A DNA stretch of 64,000 nt from Labia minor (GCA_963082975.1 OY720344.1:67670546-67734545); one strand, 5' to 3'; shown: positions 21,995 to 33,540, counted from the stretch's first letter. The notes: generated by a model not told the origin, from the sequence alone. A program made the numbers and translations.

Positions 21995-22850
21995 TTAATT
22001 ATATTAATAGTACAATATATTAATTTATTCTTATAATTTATTATCAATAATATATTATTATTATTTTATTATTACTAATATTAAGCGAATATTGCTTCAT
22101 TTATTTTAAATTTAGATTTAGTTAGCAAGAATATTTATATTTTTATCATTTATTTAACCACTTTGTATTGAGCTTCTTCCGAGATAGGACCTCTTATCTC
22201 TAAATATTCTCTCATTCTTGATCTTGGAGTACATAGATCTTATGTGAAATAATCAATCAGGTGATTCTTTAGTTTAGTGTTTTATGATATATATTTTATA
22301 TATAGGCGAATTTTTATATAGTATAGTTTTAGAAAAATAATTGAATATTGTTTTGTGTTTAAATAATAAAATCTAAAATATTTAACTGTTGTGAAAGAAT
22401 GTTTTTTTGATCATCACAGTGTAGTTAATAAAATAATATTTGCCTATTATTTTTCATTAACAAAATAAGAATTTTTCATTTCAAGATTATAATTTAATGT
22501 TTATTTGAATTATTTGTTTATTCTGTTAATATTTTTTTGCAGGGTAAAAATAACTGTTAATGCACAATTAACATATAATTGCTATTTTCATTTTATTAAT
22601 TTCATTCTACAGTATTAATTGTGGGGTATTTATCACGTAAATGTAGATGGTAATCACTCATCCAATTAGTAGACAAAATAGCTTCACATTATCCTCATAA
22701 AATGAACTAATTTCAATAATGACTTCAATAATATAAATACATTTATTTATTTTAAAATACAATTTTACATTTCTTTTCATTTAATATAAATCTAATAAAC
22801 AAATTAAATTAATGCTTATAAATCAAAATAGAAATATGTTATTTAATAAA
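21995..22850. other. AT-rich stretch, no gene seen
   Basis: No sustained frame or recognised repeat. Confidence 0.6.
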
Positions 22851-22853
22851 ATT

Positions 22854-23470
22854 AGCTGGAGTGTCTCCACTCGACTATCTCGCAATTTGAATTGGATTAA
22901 ATAACATAATATATTATATTTAAATTAAATTTAATTAATTATAAATTATAAATAATAAATATTAAACCAGCGCATGTTTGGCTTTTTGTTGATGGCACCA
23001 CGTCACGTGTTGGCGCGTGAGATTTGCAGTGTTAAAAAATTAATTCTGGTAATTACAGCGAATCAATCAAGCTGAAATTCTATATATAGCAGTTTTATAC
23101 AATTATTAATCATGTGAAAAATTATCAAACATATTTCTTTATTTTTACGGTCACTTTAGAGGAAAAAAAATCAAAACGTTGTAGGTAATGACCCTCTTCC
23201 GGTTGAGCTACATTTCTCAAAAGTTGATAGAAAACTATGAATTTTGAATAATGTCCATGTACCAAATTTCATCATTCTAGCTCAAACCGTTTTTGCGTAA
23301 TCTTGCCTACATACATACACACACACATACACACATACACACACACACACACAGACATTTTTCTCAACCTTAGTGAAAATGATTCAGGAACCTTCAAAAC
23401 GTATAAAAACATCAAAATCTCAACATCGAAAATTTTCGTGATCGCAATACTATCTCTGGCGAGATAGTAA
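22854..23470 (+). mobile_element. family B element, complete copy (B1)
   Basis: 5' end AGCTGGAGTGTCTCCACTCG has a 5-bp hairpin (GAGTG/CACTC). Just inside is ACTATCTCGC (22874-22883), whose exact complement GCGAGATAGT is at the 3' end. The 3' end is itself an 8-bp hairpin (ACTATCTC-TGGC-GAGATAGT, 23449-23468) followed by AA. Between them lie an AT-rich part, the core ACCAAATTTCATCATTCTAG with CTCAAACCGTTTTTGCG, and a CA/CATA microsatellite (about 23312-23354). It is non-coding. The asymmetric inverted repeat plus 3' hairpin fits Helentron-type non-autonomous elements. Its last bases abut family A copy A2. Confidence 0.85.
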
Positions 23471-24104
23471 ATAAGTTGACCTGTGGCCAGGTCCGAACCG
23501 ACCGACGGTTTGAAATAAATTAATTTCCAGCTACAGAAACAATTTCAAATAATTTTAATATATCTATTAATGTAAAAACAGATATGGATATAACATAAAT
23601 ATTTTTAATTTTATTTTATTTATAATATATAGCTGAAGTAGCCGGCGTTGCCGGCGTTACCCGAGGCTGTGACGTCATGAAGGGCTGGGTGACGTCATAT
23701 AATTTTAAATTAAGAAAAACATAATGAAGATGATTTTTCCCGAGGATAAAACCAATACATTCGTGGTGATATGTAAAAAAATCTCCGTATGTGAAATTTG
23801 GTGCGAAAATAACCCTTCCCTTCTTATCGTCGATCGCTAATACTACCACTTCCGGTTTCCGGATTTGCACCAAAAGTTGATCAATTCATCCCACTGATGC
23901 ATTAACTAAATATACCAAATTTCATCGAAATCCGTTAAGCCGTTCAGGCTGTACACATCTATACGGACGGACGGACGGACAGACATCATGCTAAAAATAC
24001 TTTTTTTTGTTAAGAAAATGCATGATTCGTGGAGATATGTAAAAATCTCCACATGTGAAATTTGGTGTGAAAACAATACCTCCCTTACTATCGTGGGTCG
24101 GTAA
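23469..24104 (+). mobile_element. family A element, complete copy (A2)
   Basis: Uninterrupted, about 636 bp. It has the hairpin GACCTGTGGCCAGGTC, ACCGACCGACG, the GCCGGCG repeat, CRE sites at 23670-23677 and 23690-23697, the core TTTCATCGAAATCCGTTAAG, a short GACGGACGGACGGACAG array, and the 3' end (TCGTGGGTCGGTAA here). It is the reference for the Helitron empty site. It starts directly at the end of B1, so one of the two may have inserted next to the other's terminus. Confidence 0.9.
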
Positions 24105-24496
24105 AAATTATATATATATAAAATGATCATATTAAATTGGGTTATCAATACTTACGTTTATAAATATACTATACTTATAATTTAAGCATTTTTTATGATA
24201 TGATTATAAATTAAATTGATTTAATATTGGTTTTAATTAATAGCTATAATTATTATTTAAATTGAATTTCATAAAAAGACATTAGTATAGAAGTAGTTTT
24301 TTTAGAAATAAATCCATGTCTTTGGTTCATTCGAAATTATTATAATTATTTAATATTTTATATTATATATAAATAATAATTTTATTTAATCTATTTTATA
24401 TTTTTCACCAGTTATAGTTTTAAATAAAATATGTTTCACTATTTATGATTAAGATGAAATTGTCAGTTCATTATTTAAATTTTTGATTGTTACTTT
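24105..24496. other. AT-rich spacer between inverted A copies
   Basis: About 390 bases separate A2 from the oppositely oriented A3. Nothing else is recognisable in it. Confidence 0.6.
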
Positions 24497-25117
24497 TTAC
24501 CTACCGATGATAGTAAATAGTAAGGGAGGTATTGTTTTCACACAAAATTTCACATGTGGAGATTTTTACATATCTCCAAGAATCATGCATTTTCTGTCAG
24601 GAAAAAGTATTTTTAGCATGATGTCTGTCCGCCCGTCCGTCCGCTGTGTGTCCATATAGATGCGTATGAACGGCTCAACGGATTTTGATGAAATTTGGTA
24701 TATTTACTTAAATCATCAGTATGGTGAATTGATCAACTTTTGGTCTATATCCGGATACTGGAAGTGGTAGTATTAGCGATCGACAATAGGAAGGACACCA
24801 AATTTCACATGATATTTTTTACATATCTCCACGAATCATGCACTTTGTATTGGTTTTATCCTCGGGAAAATCATCTTCATTAGTTTTTTCTTAATTTAAA
24901 ATTATATGACATCACCCAGCCCTTCATGACGTCACAGCCAGCTCTTACTTATATATTATAAATAAAATAAAATTAAATATATTTATGTTATATCCCATAT
25001 CTGTTTTTATTGCATTAATAGATATATTAAAATTATTTGAAATTTTTTCTGTAACTGGAAATTAATTTATTTCAAACCGTCGGTCGGTTCTGCGCATGGC
25101 CACAGGTCAACTTATTT
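24497..25117 (-). mobile_element. family A element, inverted copy (A3)
   Basis: A more diverged minus-strand copy with all parts of A2, including CRE sites at 24927-24934 (intact) and 24907-24914 (TGACATCA, mutated). Its microsatellite has different units (GTCCGCCCGTCCGTCCGC on the plus strand). With A2 it makes a large potential hairpin. Confidence 0.9.
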
Positions 25118-25185
25118 AATTTTAAAATAGAGGTTACCTTTTGCTTTGATTAGTGGATTTTCAACTATAAAATTTCTATCAAGTC

Positions 25186-25245
25186 GCTTTTTTCCTAAGA
25201 TGGGTAGAGGTGTTATGTGATCAGCATAACAGATCCTTTCAACCC
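25186..25245 (+). repeat. short repeat J, copy 1
   Basis: CCTAAGATGGGTAGAGGTGT, then a TATGTGATCAGCATAACA-like stretch. Related sequences in the same orientation lie at 26148-26212 and 34676-34732. Unknown nature. Confidence 0.5.
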
Positions 25246-26145
25246 TTAGATAGAATTGAGAAATAACAAAATTTAATTGTTTTTTTTTTATATAAGAATC
25301 TATCATCTTTATTCATCCTTGTGATGTTTAAAAAGTAAAAAATGTTTATTAAATTTTTAATAAGTGTATATTTTGCCAATATTAATAAAAGAGCTTTTCA
25401 GAAATCAATTATAATATAATATTTAGCAACCCCAAAGCACTGGTTAGAAGACATGGGGTATAATATTATAAGAAAAAGAGAGCGTGATAGAGATGGAAGA
25501 ACAGATAAAACTCCTGAATAATTTTACTGAGGGAAGAACAATTGAAAAGATCTAAATATGAAATTTAATCTTGGGATTATCAAAAGGACGTAAAGGAAAA
25601 ATTTAATGAGTAAAACTTTAAATAGAATAAACATTAGCTAAGGCATAAGATAACATGAATAGAAGTATATAAGAGTGTTTCTTCTAAACTAAAGAAACAA
25701 AAAACAACTATTAAAAAGACAAAATAATTGACTGCGAGTAATTAAAACTCTTCCAGATTAAAATTGAATATACCTTACAAAAGGCTATTCAGGAAAAAAA
25801 GCTTAAGCTTGGTAAGGAAGATTTTTATTTATTAAAACTTCTTTAATTCTATAAACTTTTGATCTTTTTAACAAAGAGATCACATTTAATCAGATTTTTT
25901 TCAAGAATTGGCTACAGGGTAGATATCATCTTTATATATTCTATAATTAGTTTAACATAATAAATAAAAATGAATTTTTTTTATACAATAATTAAACATT
26001 TTTTTTAAGTTTGATCTTGTGTGAAAAGATAAAAATGATAATTTAAAAAAAAGTAATAATTTTAGATTCATAAAAAGTCTGATATATATTCAATTATTAA
26101 TGTTTGTATTTTTACCTTTGTATATTCTATGAAAGGTTGTCGCCT
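25246..26145. other. AT-rich stretch, no gene seen
   Basis: A purine-rich piece at about 25430-25530 has a 30-codon open frame. I see no family resemblance. Confidence 0.5.
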
Positions 26146-26147
26146 AA

Positions 26148-26212
26148 GCAGAGTAGAGGTGTTGTATGATGAGTATAACATACCCCTTCAACATATATCT
26201 TGATTTTCTTGA
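26148..26212 (+). repeat. short repeat J, copy 2
   Basis: CGCCTAAGCAGAGTAGAGGT, then TGTATGATGAGTATAACA. Clearly the same sequence as at 25186, with scattered differences. Confidence 0.5.
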
Positions 26213-26631
26213 TCGGATTACAATCCAAGTAACTTTACAATTTTAATAATAAAATAAATGGGTGTATCCCAAATAGTGAGAAATCCCCTTACCAGACCTG
26301 GGACTTGAATCCAAGACCGGGTTTTGAATCAAGCGTATTCTCCTGAAGACTGAATCTCGTTTTTAATGTTTGTGTTCATTCAATTTTTAAGTTAAGACTT
26401 AAATCATAAATATCGAAAGAATTATTAAGAGTAAAAATGTTAGTTTTATTTACATCAAGTAATTCAAGCTAAAGAAATGGTAAATGGGTAGAAGAAATTG
26501 GTATTGATAGAGAATTAAAAGAAAAATGTGATTGGATGTAGGTGGTTGAGGTCGAATAGAACGGGATAGTTATTGAGGTCAAGAACTTTTGAAATCAGAA
26601 GCTCGTCAGAGATATATATATATATATAGTA

Positions 26632-27277
26632 AATAAGTTGACCTGTGGCCAGGTCCGAACCGACCGACGGTTTGAAGTAAATTAATTTCCAGCTACAGAA
26701 ACAATTTCAAATAATTTTAATATATCTATTAATGTAATAAAAAACAGATATGGATATAACATAAATATTTTTAATTTTATTTTATTTATAATATATATGT
26801 AAGACCAGGCTATGACGTCATGAATGGCTGGATGACGTCATATAATTTTAAATCAAGAAAAAACTAATAAATATGATTTTTCTCGAGGATAAAACCAATA
26901 CAAAGTGCATGATTCGTGGTGATATATAAAAAAATCTCCTCATGTGAAATTTGGTGTGAAAATAACCCTTCCCTTCCTATCGTCGATCGCTAATAGTACC
27001 ACTTCCGGTTTCCGGAATTGCACCAAAAGTTGATCAATTCATCCCACTGATGCATTAAGTAAATATACCAAATTTCATCAAAATCGGTTGAGCCGTTCAG
27101 GCTGTTCACATCTATACGGACGGACAGACGGACAGACGGACAGACGGACGGACAGACATCATGCTGAAAATACTTTTTTCTCTTAAGAAAATGCATTATT
27201 CGTGGAGATATGTAAAAATCTCCACATGTGAAATTTGGTGTGAAAACAATACCTCCCTTACTATCGTCGGTCGGTAA
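26632..27277 (+). mobile_element. family A element, complete copy (A4)
   Basis: About 646 bp, with CRE sites at 26813-26820 and 26833-26840 and a GACGGACAGACGG array at about 27117-27157. The 3'-terminal 90 bases (27188-27277) also occur earlier in the element as a diverged direct repeat (26906-26995), which ends in the altered terminus ATCGTCGATCGCTAA. The GCCGGCG repeat of A1 and A2 is absent here, so A4 belongs to the subtype shared with A5 and A6. Confidence 0.9.
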
Positions 27278-27539
27278 AAAATTAGCCTATGTATTTAGAG
27301 AATGATTGTCTTTAAAAAAATTATCATTTGATAAATTAATAATTAATTTATTAGAAATTATTTCTTCGGCATCTTTGAATTACGCCCTCTGACTATGTTT
27401 ATATATTAATTAAATTAAGTAATTATAAATATTAATGTTAGGTAATTATATAATTTATATTAATATTTTTAAGTTATTTTCAATTATAATTTTAAGCCTT
27501 TTATTTTAATTTAAATAAACTCATAAGTTTGACTATCTC

Positions 27540-27990
27540 CCACACTTAATACCCCTAATGAGTGACATTCCCCTTCTTACATATCATCATATAAAAAGAG
27601 GACGGCACCCTCTCAAGGTCTTGTTGTTTGGCCGCCCTTGCCTCTTTGCCTGCCGTCTTTCGGCCCGTCCGCCGCCGCCTGTTGACTTCACTCGCATTTG
27701 GCCCGTTCAAATTTACAACTTGAACGCAGTGCAATTTGGGATCGTCGACGCTGCTACAGACACTTCAGCTGCCGGCCCTATGCTTCCGAGTTTGTTCCGA
27801 GAGGGCAAACCCATTGGTTCCTGAGGGGGACCATTTCTTCCATGTTGGATCCGTTGGGGTCCAGTTAATCAGTTGGAAACTCGAAAGGTTTCCAAAGCCA
27901 ATTGATATCGCGAGACGGCGAATTCCCTTTCCCAATTCCCTTGGTCAAAAAACATATAAGTCGACTTATATCCTCCCCTTTGAATTATAT
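27540..27990 (+). promoter_or_regulatory. GC-rich patch with TATA-like box; possible host promoter and leader
   Basis: The strongest GC- and CpG-rich patch outside transposons (about 27600-27950). TATAAAAAG lies at about 27589-27598 and is followed by GC-rich sequence in which a transcript could start near 27620. Open frames on the plus strand (27558-27824 and 27736-27993) have no recognisable domain, and GC-rich leaders often look open by chance. Possible donors such as TTTAG|GTGATC occur at about 28025. I infer a host promoter with a 5' untranslated exon; a decayed GC-rich transposon is the alternative. Confidence 0.3.
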
Positions 27991-27994
27991 TAAA

Positions 27995-29330
27995 TTTTAG
28001 ATTTAATTTGATATATATATTTAGGTGATCCTAAATATAATTAATCTGTTATTATTATGCTAAATTGATTTAATTAAATTATTGTAAGATTTGATTTCAG
28101 TTTTTATTTAGCGATCTTTTATCCATCCCGAATCTTTAATATCTTAAAAAGACCTTTTTATACAGTCCACCCAATTTTCAAGGAACGATAGAAGTGAAGA
28201 GGTATCTATCGTATTTTTATTAATCCCTCTTTTTAGCCCTTGAGAAAAATTAATAGATATTAAGGATTCATCCCACTTTCGATTTTTTAGGAACAAAAGT
28301 TTTCTTTAATTATTTAGTCGTTGTTAGATGTATCAAGCGGATATACATACCTATATATTTATACTTTTCTTAAATGATAAAACTTGAGTTGAAAAAAATA
28401 ATTTTTATAAATAAATTCAAACAAATCGGCAACATATGACAAAAACATTTAGATATTATAAATACAAATAAAAAAATTGAACATCAGAGAAAGGATCCAA
28501 TATTAGTTCCCATGTATGGTTCTTGTCTGATATTTGATACAAACCAAGTTGAATCAGATAAGTTATCAAATAGGGCATAACACAGGCGCTGAAACTTTAT
28601 TTATGAGTTATTAGTATACCAGAGATAATAGATCTTATACACCAGTTGCTTGTAAAATGGCGCAATTGGCAAATAATTTCCATGTTTCGAGGGGAAGCGA
28701 AAATTAAGCTTCTTTATTGCCTTCCCCAAGCGTCGTAAATCCAATTTTCTATGTATAGACTGACTCTCCTATCATTATTTCTTACAAGAAATGATAACAA
28801 CACTCCTATCAAATATTCAACTATCTTTAATAATAATTCCATCAAAAATTTTTATAGGTTATAACATTTTGAAGTTTATTAAGGAGAATTTAAACCATAA
28901 GTAGTTTGTAAATTATTGATGTTCTTTTATTTAAGCGAGCAAACTTAATTAATTATCATAATGTTTGGTGTTATACTAGATTATATTTATGAAGTAAATG
29001 TTTATCTTGGTTTGAAAGTGAATATCAACAATATTTAAACGTAATTTTCTCTTATCAACTAATTTATATAACATACAATATTATAAATGTCTTAGCAATC
29101 AATGATTTATTCATTATAGAAATTTTAGAACATCATTGGATTTAATTTAAATTAACAATTTTCTTAAATTTAATTAAAAATTTAAAAAAATATAAAAAGT
29201 AGTAATTTGAAGATGCAAAATACAATAATTACATTCATTATTTTTATACAATGTTTTTATTTTTAAACATGACATAAAAACAAATTAATTAATATAGTAC
29301 TTAATAAATTAATAAATAAATAAAAAATGC
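27995..29330. other. AT-rich stretch, no gene seen
   Basis: Two moderately GC-rich pieces (28140-28300 and 28490-28770) have no sustained frame and I could not assign them. Confidence 0.5.
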
Positions 29331-29337
29331 ACTTAAT

Positions 29338-29845
29338 GCAGTTAAGTTTTTGTAAATATGAAACTCTTCTGAAACAGTCAATTGCTCTCCTCTTACCAGA
29401 ACATGACTTTTTCTAATGATGCTACATTCACCCTCACTTAAGCCCAATTTACACGGGCTTAGTACTTGTCATTAGTTCAGGGGTGGGCAAATATTTTTAA
29501 GCGCGGGTTTTTTGAACGCCCGCCGGCCCGTTGAAAAAGTTGGATCTTATTTTGACTTTTCGTTCAATATGTCTCTTAAAAAAAGAGATAAATTTTTTTT
29601 ATTAGTGTTTTCGAAATATGGTCCTCCGGCCCGGAAGAAATTTTGAAAATTTCATTATGGCCCGCGCTTAAAAGTATTTGCCCACCCCTGAACTAATGAC
29701 AAGTACTAAGCCCGTGTAAATTGGGCTTTAGGATAAGAGTCTCAGGCACGGAATATCCGGCTTTTTCCAAGGTTAAATTGTGGAGTGAACTTAGCTAATT
29801 TCTTAAAAACTTGTCTGAAGTTTCTAAATAGGAAGGAATTTGTGG
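29338..29845 (+). repeat. repeat F with MITE insertion
   Basis: The same sequence occurs without insertion, in opposite orientation, at 32385-32592. Both contain CTAATGATGCT, AGGATAAGAGTCTCAG, CGGAATATCCGG and AAACTTGTCTGAAGTTTCTA. Without the MITE it is about 220 bp. Its own nature is unknown. Confidence 0.85.
29441..29727. mobile_element. Harbinger-like MITE, 287 bp, TTA target duplication
   Basis: Near-perfect inverted repeats of more than 50 bases start AGCCCAATTTACACGGGC and end in the complement. The flanks are TTA (29438-29440 and 29728-29730), and the empty site in the other repeat F copy has a single TTA (TAA on the plus strand, 32502-32504). A 3-bp TWA duplication is typical of PIF/Harbinger elements. 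Inside the outer arms is CAGGGGTGGGCAAA and its complement, which looks like a hAT terminus but has no 8-bp duplication beside it. No coding capacity. Confidence 0.85.
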
Positions 29846-30055
29846 CTGTAATCAAGAAATATGGCGTATGTCAATCAATATTTATAAACACCCAATAATA
29901 TAAATTGAATGAATAATATTTATACTATAGAAAATAATATAAAATAATTTTTTTCAGAGTAAATTAAGTTTTTCTTTACATATAGATCTAATTAAATAAT
30001 CTAATAAATTAATGAAATTATTTTTTACAACGAAAAAGATAAACTTTATATATAT

Positions 30056-30310
30056 ATAGGAGGACACGCAGCTTTGGGGTTAACAGCGTTAAACCACATC
30101 ATGGTGGTCCTAATTTAGAGTGGTAAATGGGAATGCATCAACTGAGACTCCGGGATCAAAATTGGGAAGCTACTCGATAAAAAGTAGCGCCTCCGATCAA
30201 GAAAATCAAGGTAACGGTTGATAGAGCTTGGTGATAGTACACTTAATTTAAATAACCGACTGATAGGCACTTCATCTTGTGTAAGATGTTCAAAAGTCAG
30301 GGGTTATAAA
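30056..30310 (+). other. hairpin-rich GC-richer patch
   Basis: Within 250 bases there are four short perfect hairpins: TTAAC-AGC-GTTAA (30080-30092), ACCAC...GTGGT (30093-30108), GCTAC...GTAGC (30169-30188) and CATCTT...AAGATG (30273-30288). No open frame is convincing. It might be a structured RNA, a SINE, or the untranslated region of a retroelement. I do not recognise it. Confidence 0.35.
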
Positions 30311-31925
30311 TATATACTAATGATGTTGCAATAATACTAATATGACACCAGGGTGTCGATACTAAATGAGTTATCTATGTTCGATAGTTTTGATTCGATA
30401 CTTTACTTTTCCCAAGTATCAAATTAAATGAATATAGTAAACTTTTTTGGATTAAATCATCGTCTTTGGGCGAGAGTTCGGAGTATTTCTATTCCTATCA
30501 TAATTTATTTCGAATACTGTATCGATATGTATTGATATTTTCGTAGCCATAACATATAATTAATATGTACAGAATTAACCTAGTGTCTTACAATTGCTTC
30601 ATTAAATTTATTATATTTTGTAAATAGGAATGAAATTGAAAGGAACCAAATTTGCAATAAATTTAATTATTTTTTTTTTAATTTTAAAAAAATACCGATT
30701 TTTTCCATTTAAAATAAAGATCTTTCATTTTTTCCTAATATATTTTAATTCCAAACATAGCATTTAAAAACTTTAATTAAAAATTCATTAAAAAAATCAA
30801 TTCATATTGTTTTCTAGTATTTTTGTTTAAATAGTAAAAAAATATACCTAGTAAAAATTTATATAATAAAAATATATATTTATATATATATATATTTAAT
30901 AAAAATATACAAAAATTTAATTTCTAATCTATAATAATAACTTAAACATACTATCATATTTTGCATAAAATGGATGAAAAAAAATAAACAAATATTTTTA
31001 TTATTTGTGCTTTTAAAATTTTTATTAGATTTTTTTTATTCATAATCGTCTCTCTGTTTATCCATTTGATATTTGAAAGAAGTATTAAAATGAAAATCCT
31101 ATTGAATTTCGATTAATCTGTAAATCCAATTCATTTTTTTTTTATTTTATTTTGTTAATAACCTTTATTTATTTATTTTAGATATCAATATGGTTTTGCT
31201 AAAATAAATTTTTAGGATAAATTTTTTTTATTTTATTTTTTATTAATAATAACAACTTAAAATTGAATAACATATATTTATTTTTTGATCTTCAATAGAA
31301 AATACTATTTATAATAAATAATAATAAATAGAAATAACAGCAGAATGTTCCCCTCACCTCCATCTAAACATTTATTTAAACAGGGGACTCCGAAGTTTAC
31401 ACTACATTTATAAGATTTATCATCCCTTCCCATCGCACAAACGGAATATTTATCAAAACAAATTCTAAGCTCACATTATTGTTTATTTTGCTGTAATCTA
31501 AATAAATTGTTATTTCTATTGATTTTTCAAATTCCACATATTGTATGTATAAATTATACTGGTATTGTGCAATTTTCTGTGTTACATAATTTTGTAAAAA
31601 TATCACTGCCATTTTATTATATATATTTAAAAAAAATAATTAAAAATTATTAAATATTATATTTTAATATTATTTAGAATCAGTTATTAAGAAGAAATTA
31701 TTTAGAAAAAAATGAAAACGGTATTTCAAAAATTATAGTCACAACATAACACTATGAAATTTAAATTATTATGATTTTTTTAATACTTTATACAGGTACT
31801 ATTTTAATATTTGGAAATAAAGTTAAGAGATGGAAAATATTTTTATATTATTATTATAAAACGAGAATTGAATATATGAGAATATCATTAAATACAAGAT
31901 AGTTTTTTATTAACACAATTTTTAT
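30311..31925. other. AT-rich stretch, no gene seen
   Basis: No gene or recognised repeat. A (TA)n-like run lies around 30870-30895. Confidence 0.55.
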
Positions 31926-31929
31926 TTTT

Positions 31930-31983
31930 GTGGCTTTACTGAATTTAGAAGTTCAAGTATGCAGCAATCACATTTCTTTACAA
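31930..31983 (-). pseudogene. LINE 3'-end fragment (L8)
   Basis: GTGGCTTTACTGAATTTAGA, then AGTTC and GCAGCAATCACATTTCTTTA, match the last 50 bases of the LINE (complement of the KNF segment and tail) with several differences. Confidence 0.55.
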
Positions 31984-32384
31984 CAGTTCATTCAACAAAC
32001 CACCATTAACTAATTTATTTTTTTATTAATTTTCTTATATAAATATCTTTGTATTTTTAGTCTAGGGAGTCATCGGACTACTCTTCAGTAGTTTCCAATT
32101 TGTTTCTTTATTTTCTTCAGTTTAATTCTATATTTTGGAATGTAGAGAATGTAGAGAATGCAATCTCTAGTTATCCATTTTATTTCCTTTTGATTTCATA
32201 TTTTTTGTAATTAATTATTTCGATAGAAAAATTTAAAAAAAAATGTTCAATTTGTGATTAATTTATATAAAATAAACCTCCATTCTCTCTAAAATTAAAT
32301 AATTTAAAAATATAAATATTTTTAATTCAATTTATTTTATAGTCTCCATAAAGATTGAATGACATATGCACATTTCTTGCTAAC

Positions 32385-32592
32385 ATTCACAAATTTCTTC
32401 CTATTTAGAAACTTCAGACAAGTTTTTAAGAAATTAGCGATGTTCTGCCCTCAATTTAACCTTGGAAAAAACCGGATATTCCGTGTCTGAGACTCTTATC
32501 CTAATTGAGGATGGATTAAGCATCATTAGGAAAAGGCAAGTTCCGGTTGATTGTCTCAAGAGAGTTTCATATTTACAAAAGCCTAACTAGAG
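32385..32592 (-). repeat. repeat F, empty copy
   Basis: Inverted copy of the repeat at 29338-29845, lacking the MITE. Its TTA target is single (plus-strand TAA at 32502-32504), which proves the insertion in the other copy. Confidence 0.85.
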
Positions 32593-32673
32593 ATTAAGTA
32601 CATTTTTGATTTATTAATGTTTATTTTTTTTTATAAATTTCCTTAGAAAATAAATCGATTAAAATTCCAAACA

Positions 32674-32700
32674 CCATAATAATAATAATAATAATAATAA
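32674..32700. repeat. (ATA)n microsatellite
   Basis: Nine units of AAT/ATA. Confidence 0.9.
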
Positions 32701-33059
32701 ACAAAAGAAGATTCTTATTAAATAATAAATAAATTAAATTTTTCCGATTTTATTACTATATAATATATATAAAATAAAACAAATATTTTTCCAGTTGCAT
32801 GATACGGGTGGTAAGGTGTGATCTATAATCTTGGAAAACAAGAGTAATTTTACAGTATTAGATAATATAAATATAAAAAACATTTATAAAATAACGTTTT
32901 TCTCATGGACTAAAAAGAATAAAATAATTTTTCTATAAACCTGATAAAGTTTATGGATGAATGTTGGGCGCTTTTAGTTTTCATTTGCTTTCTATTTTAT
33001 TTCTATGCAAATAAATTCCTTTCTCCGATATTCTTCTCTTTTCATGGCCCTTAATTTAA

Positions 33060-33535
33060 CGAAGAGTGAATAACAAGGAATGATCTCTATGCATCTCTAG
33101 ACATAGTTAGGGTTATAAAATCGAGAAAGCGGCATGGCTAACGTGACCAATTATTTTTTCTTAAAAACGGGACATTTTTTAATTTTCGGTAATAGTTTGG
33201 GGAGGCTATGAAGAAAACATATATTTTTCATTATTTCTGTTTATTATATCATAATGAAAATAACTGAAAAATATAGTAAATAATATAACGATATCTTAGT
33301 ATAATAATCTATAATAATAAATTTAAAATAAGGGACAAAGCTACCTAAAATCGGGACGTATGGTCACTTTAGGCATGGCACTTGGCAAGAATGGGAGGGG
33401 AAAGATTGGCGAAAAATATATTGGTGGGGTTACCGAATGGGAAACGTCCGCTTGGAGGACCAAGACATGGTAAGTGGACAATTTAGGAAGGGGCGTGAGA
33501 GATTGAAGAAAATAGGGGATGGTGATACCCTATTA
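33060..33535 (+). pseudogene. LINE tail fragment (L6), split by a MITE
   Basis: The part before the MITE reads the SPDIVRVIKSRK-like segment; the part after reads WQEWEGKDWRKIYWWGYRMG with frame breaks, then the EDQDMVSGQF-like segment. The intact tail is lacking. Confidence 0.75.
33139..33371. mobile_element. hAT-type MITE, 233 bp (TAGGGTGACCA family)
   Basis: Ends TAACGTGACCA and TGGTCACTTTA are flanked by an exact 8-bp duplication GGCATGGC (33131-33138 and 33372-33379). It shares the GGGAC motifs of the member at 9093-9245, with a longer AT-rich centre. Confidence 0.9.
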
Positions 33536-33540
33536 CACTT

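Noticed and set aside
26468..26625. Possible LINE tail (AAGAACTTTTGAAATC near the end)
   Set aside because: Resemblance to the KNF segment and tail is limited to about 20 bases with mismatches; not enough to support.
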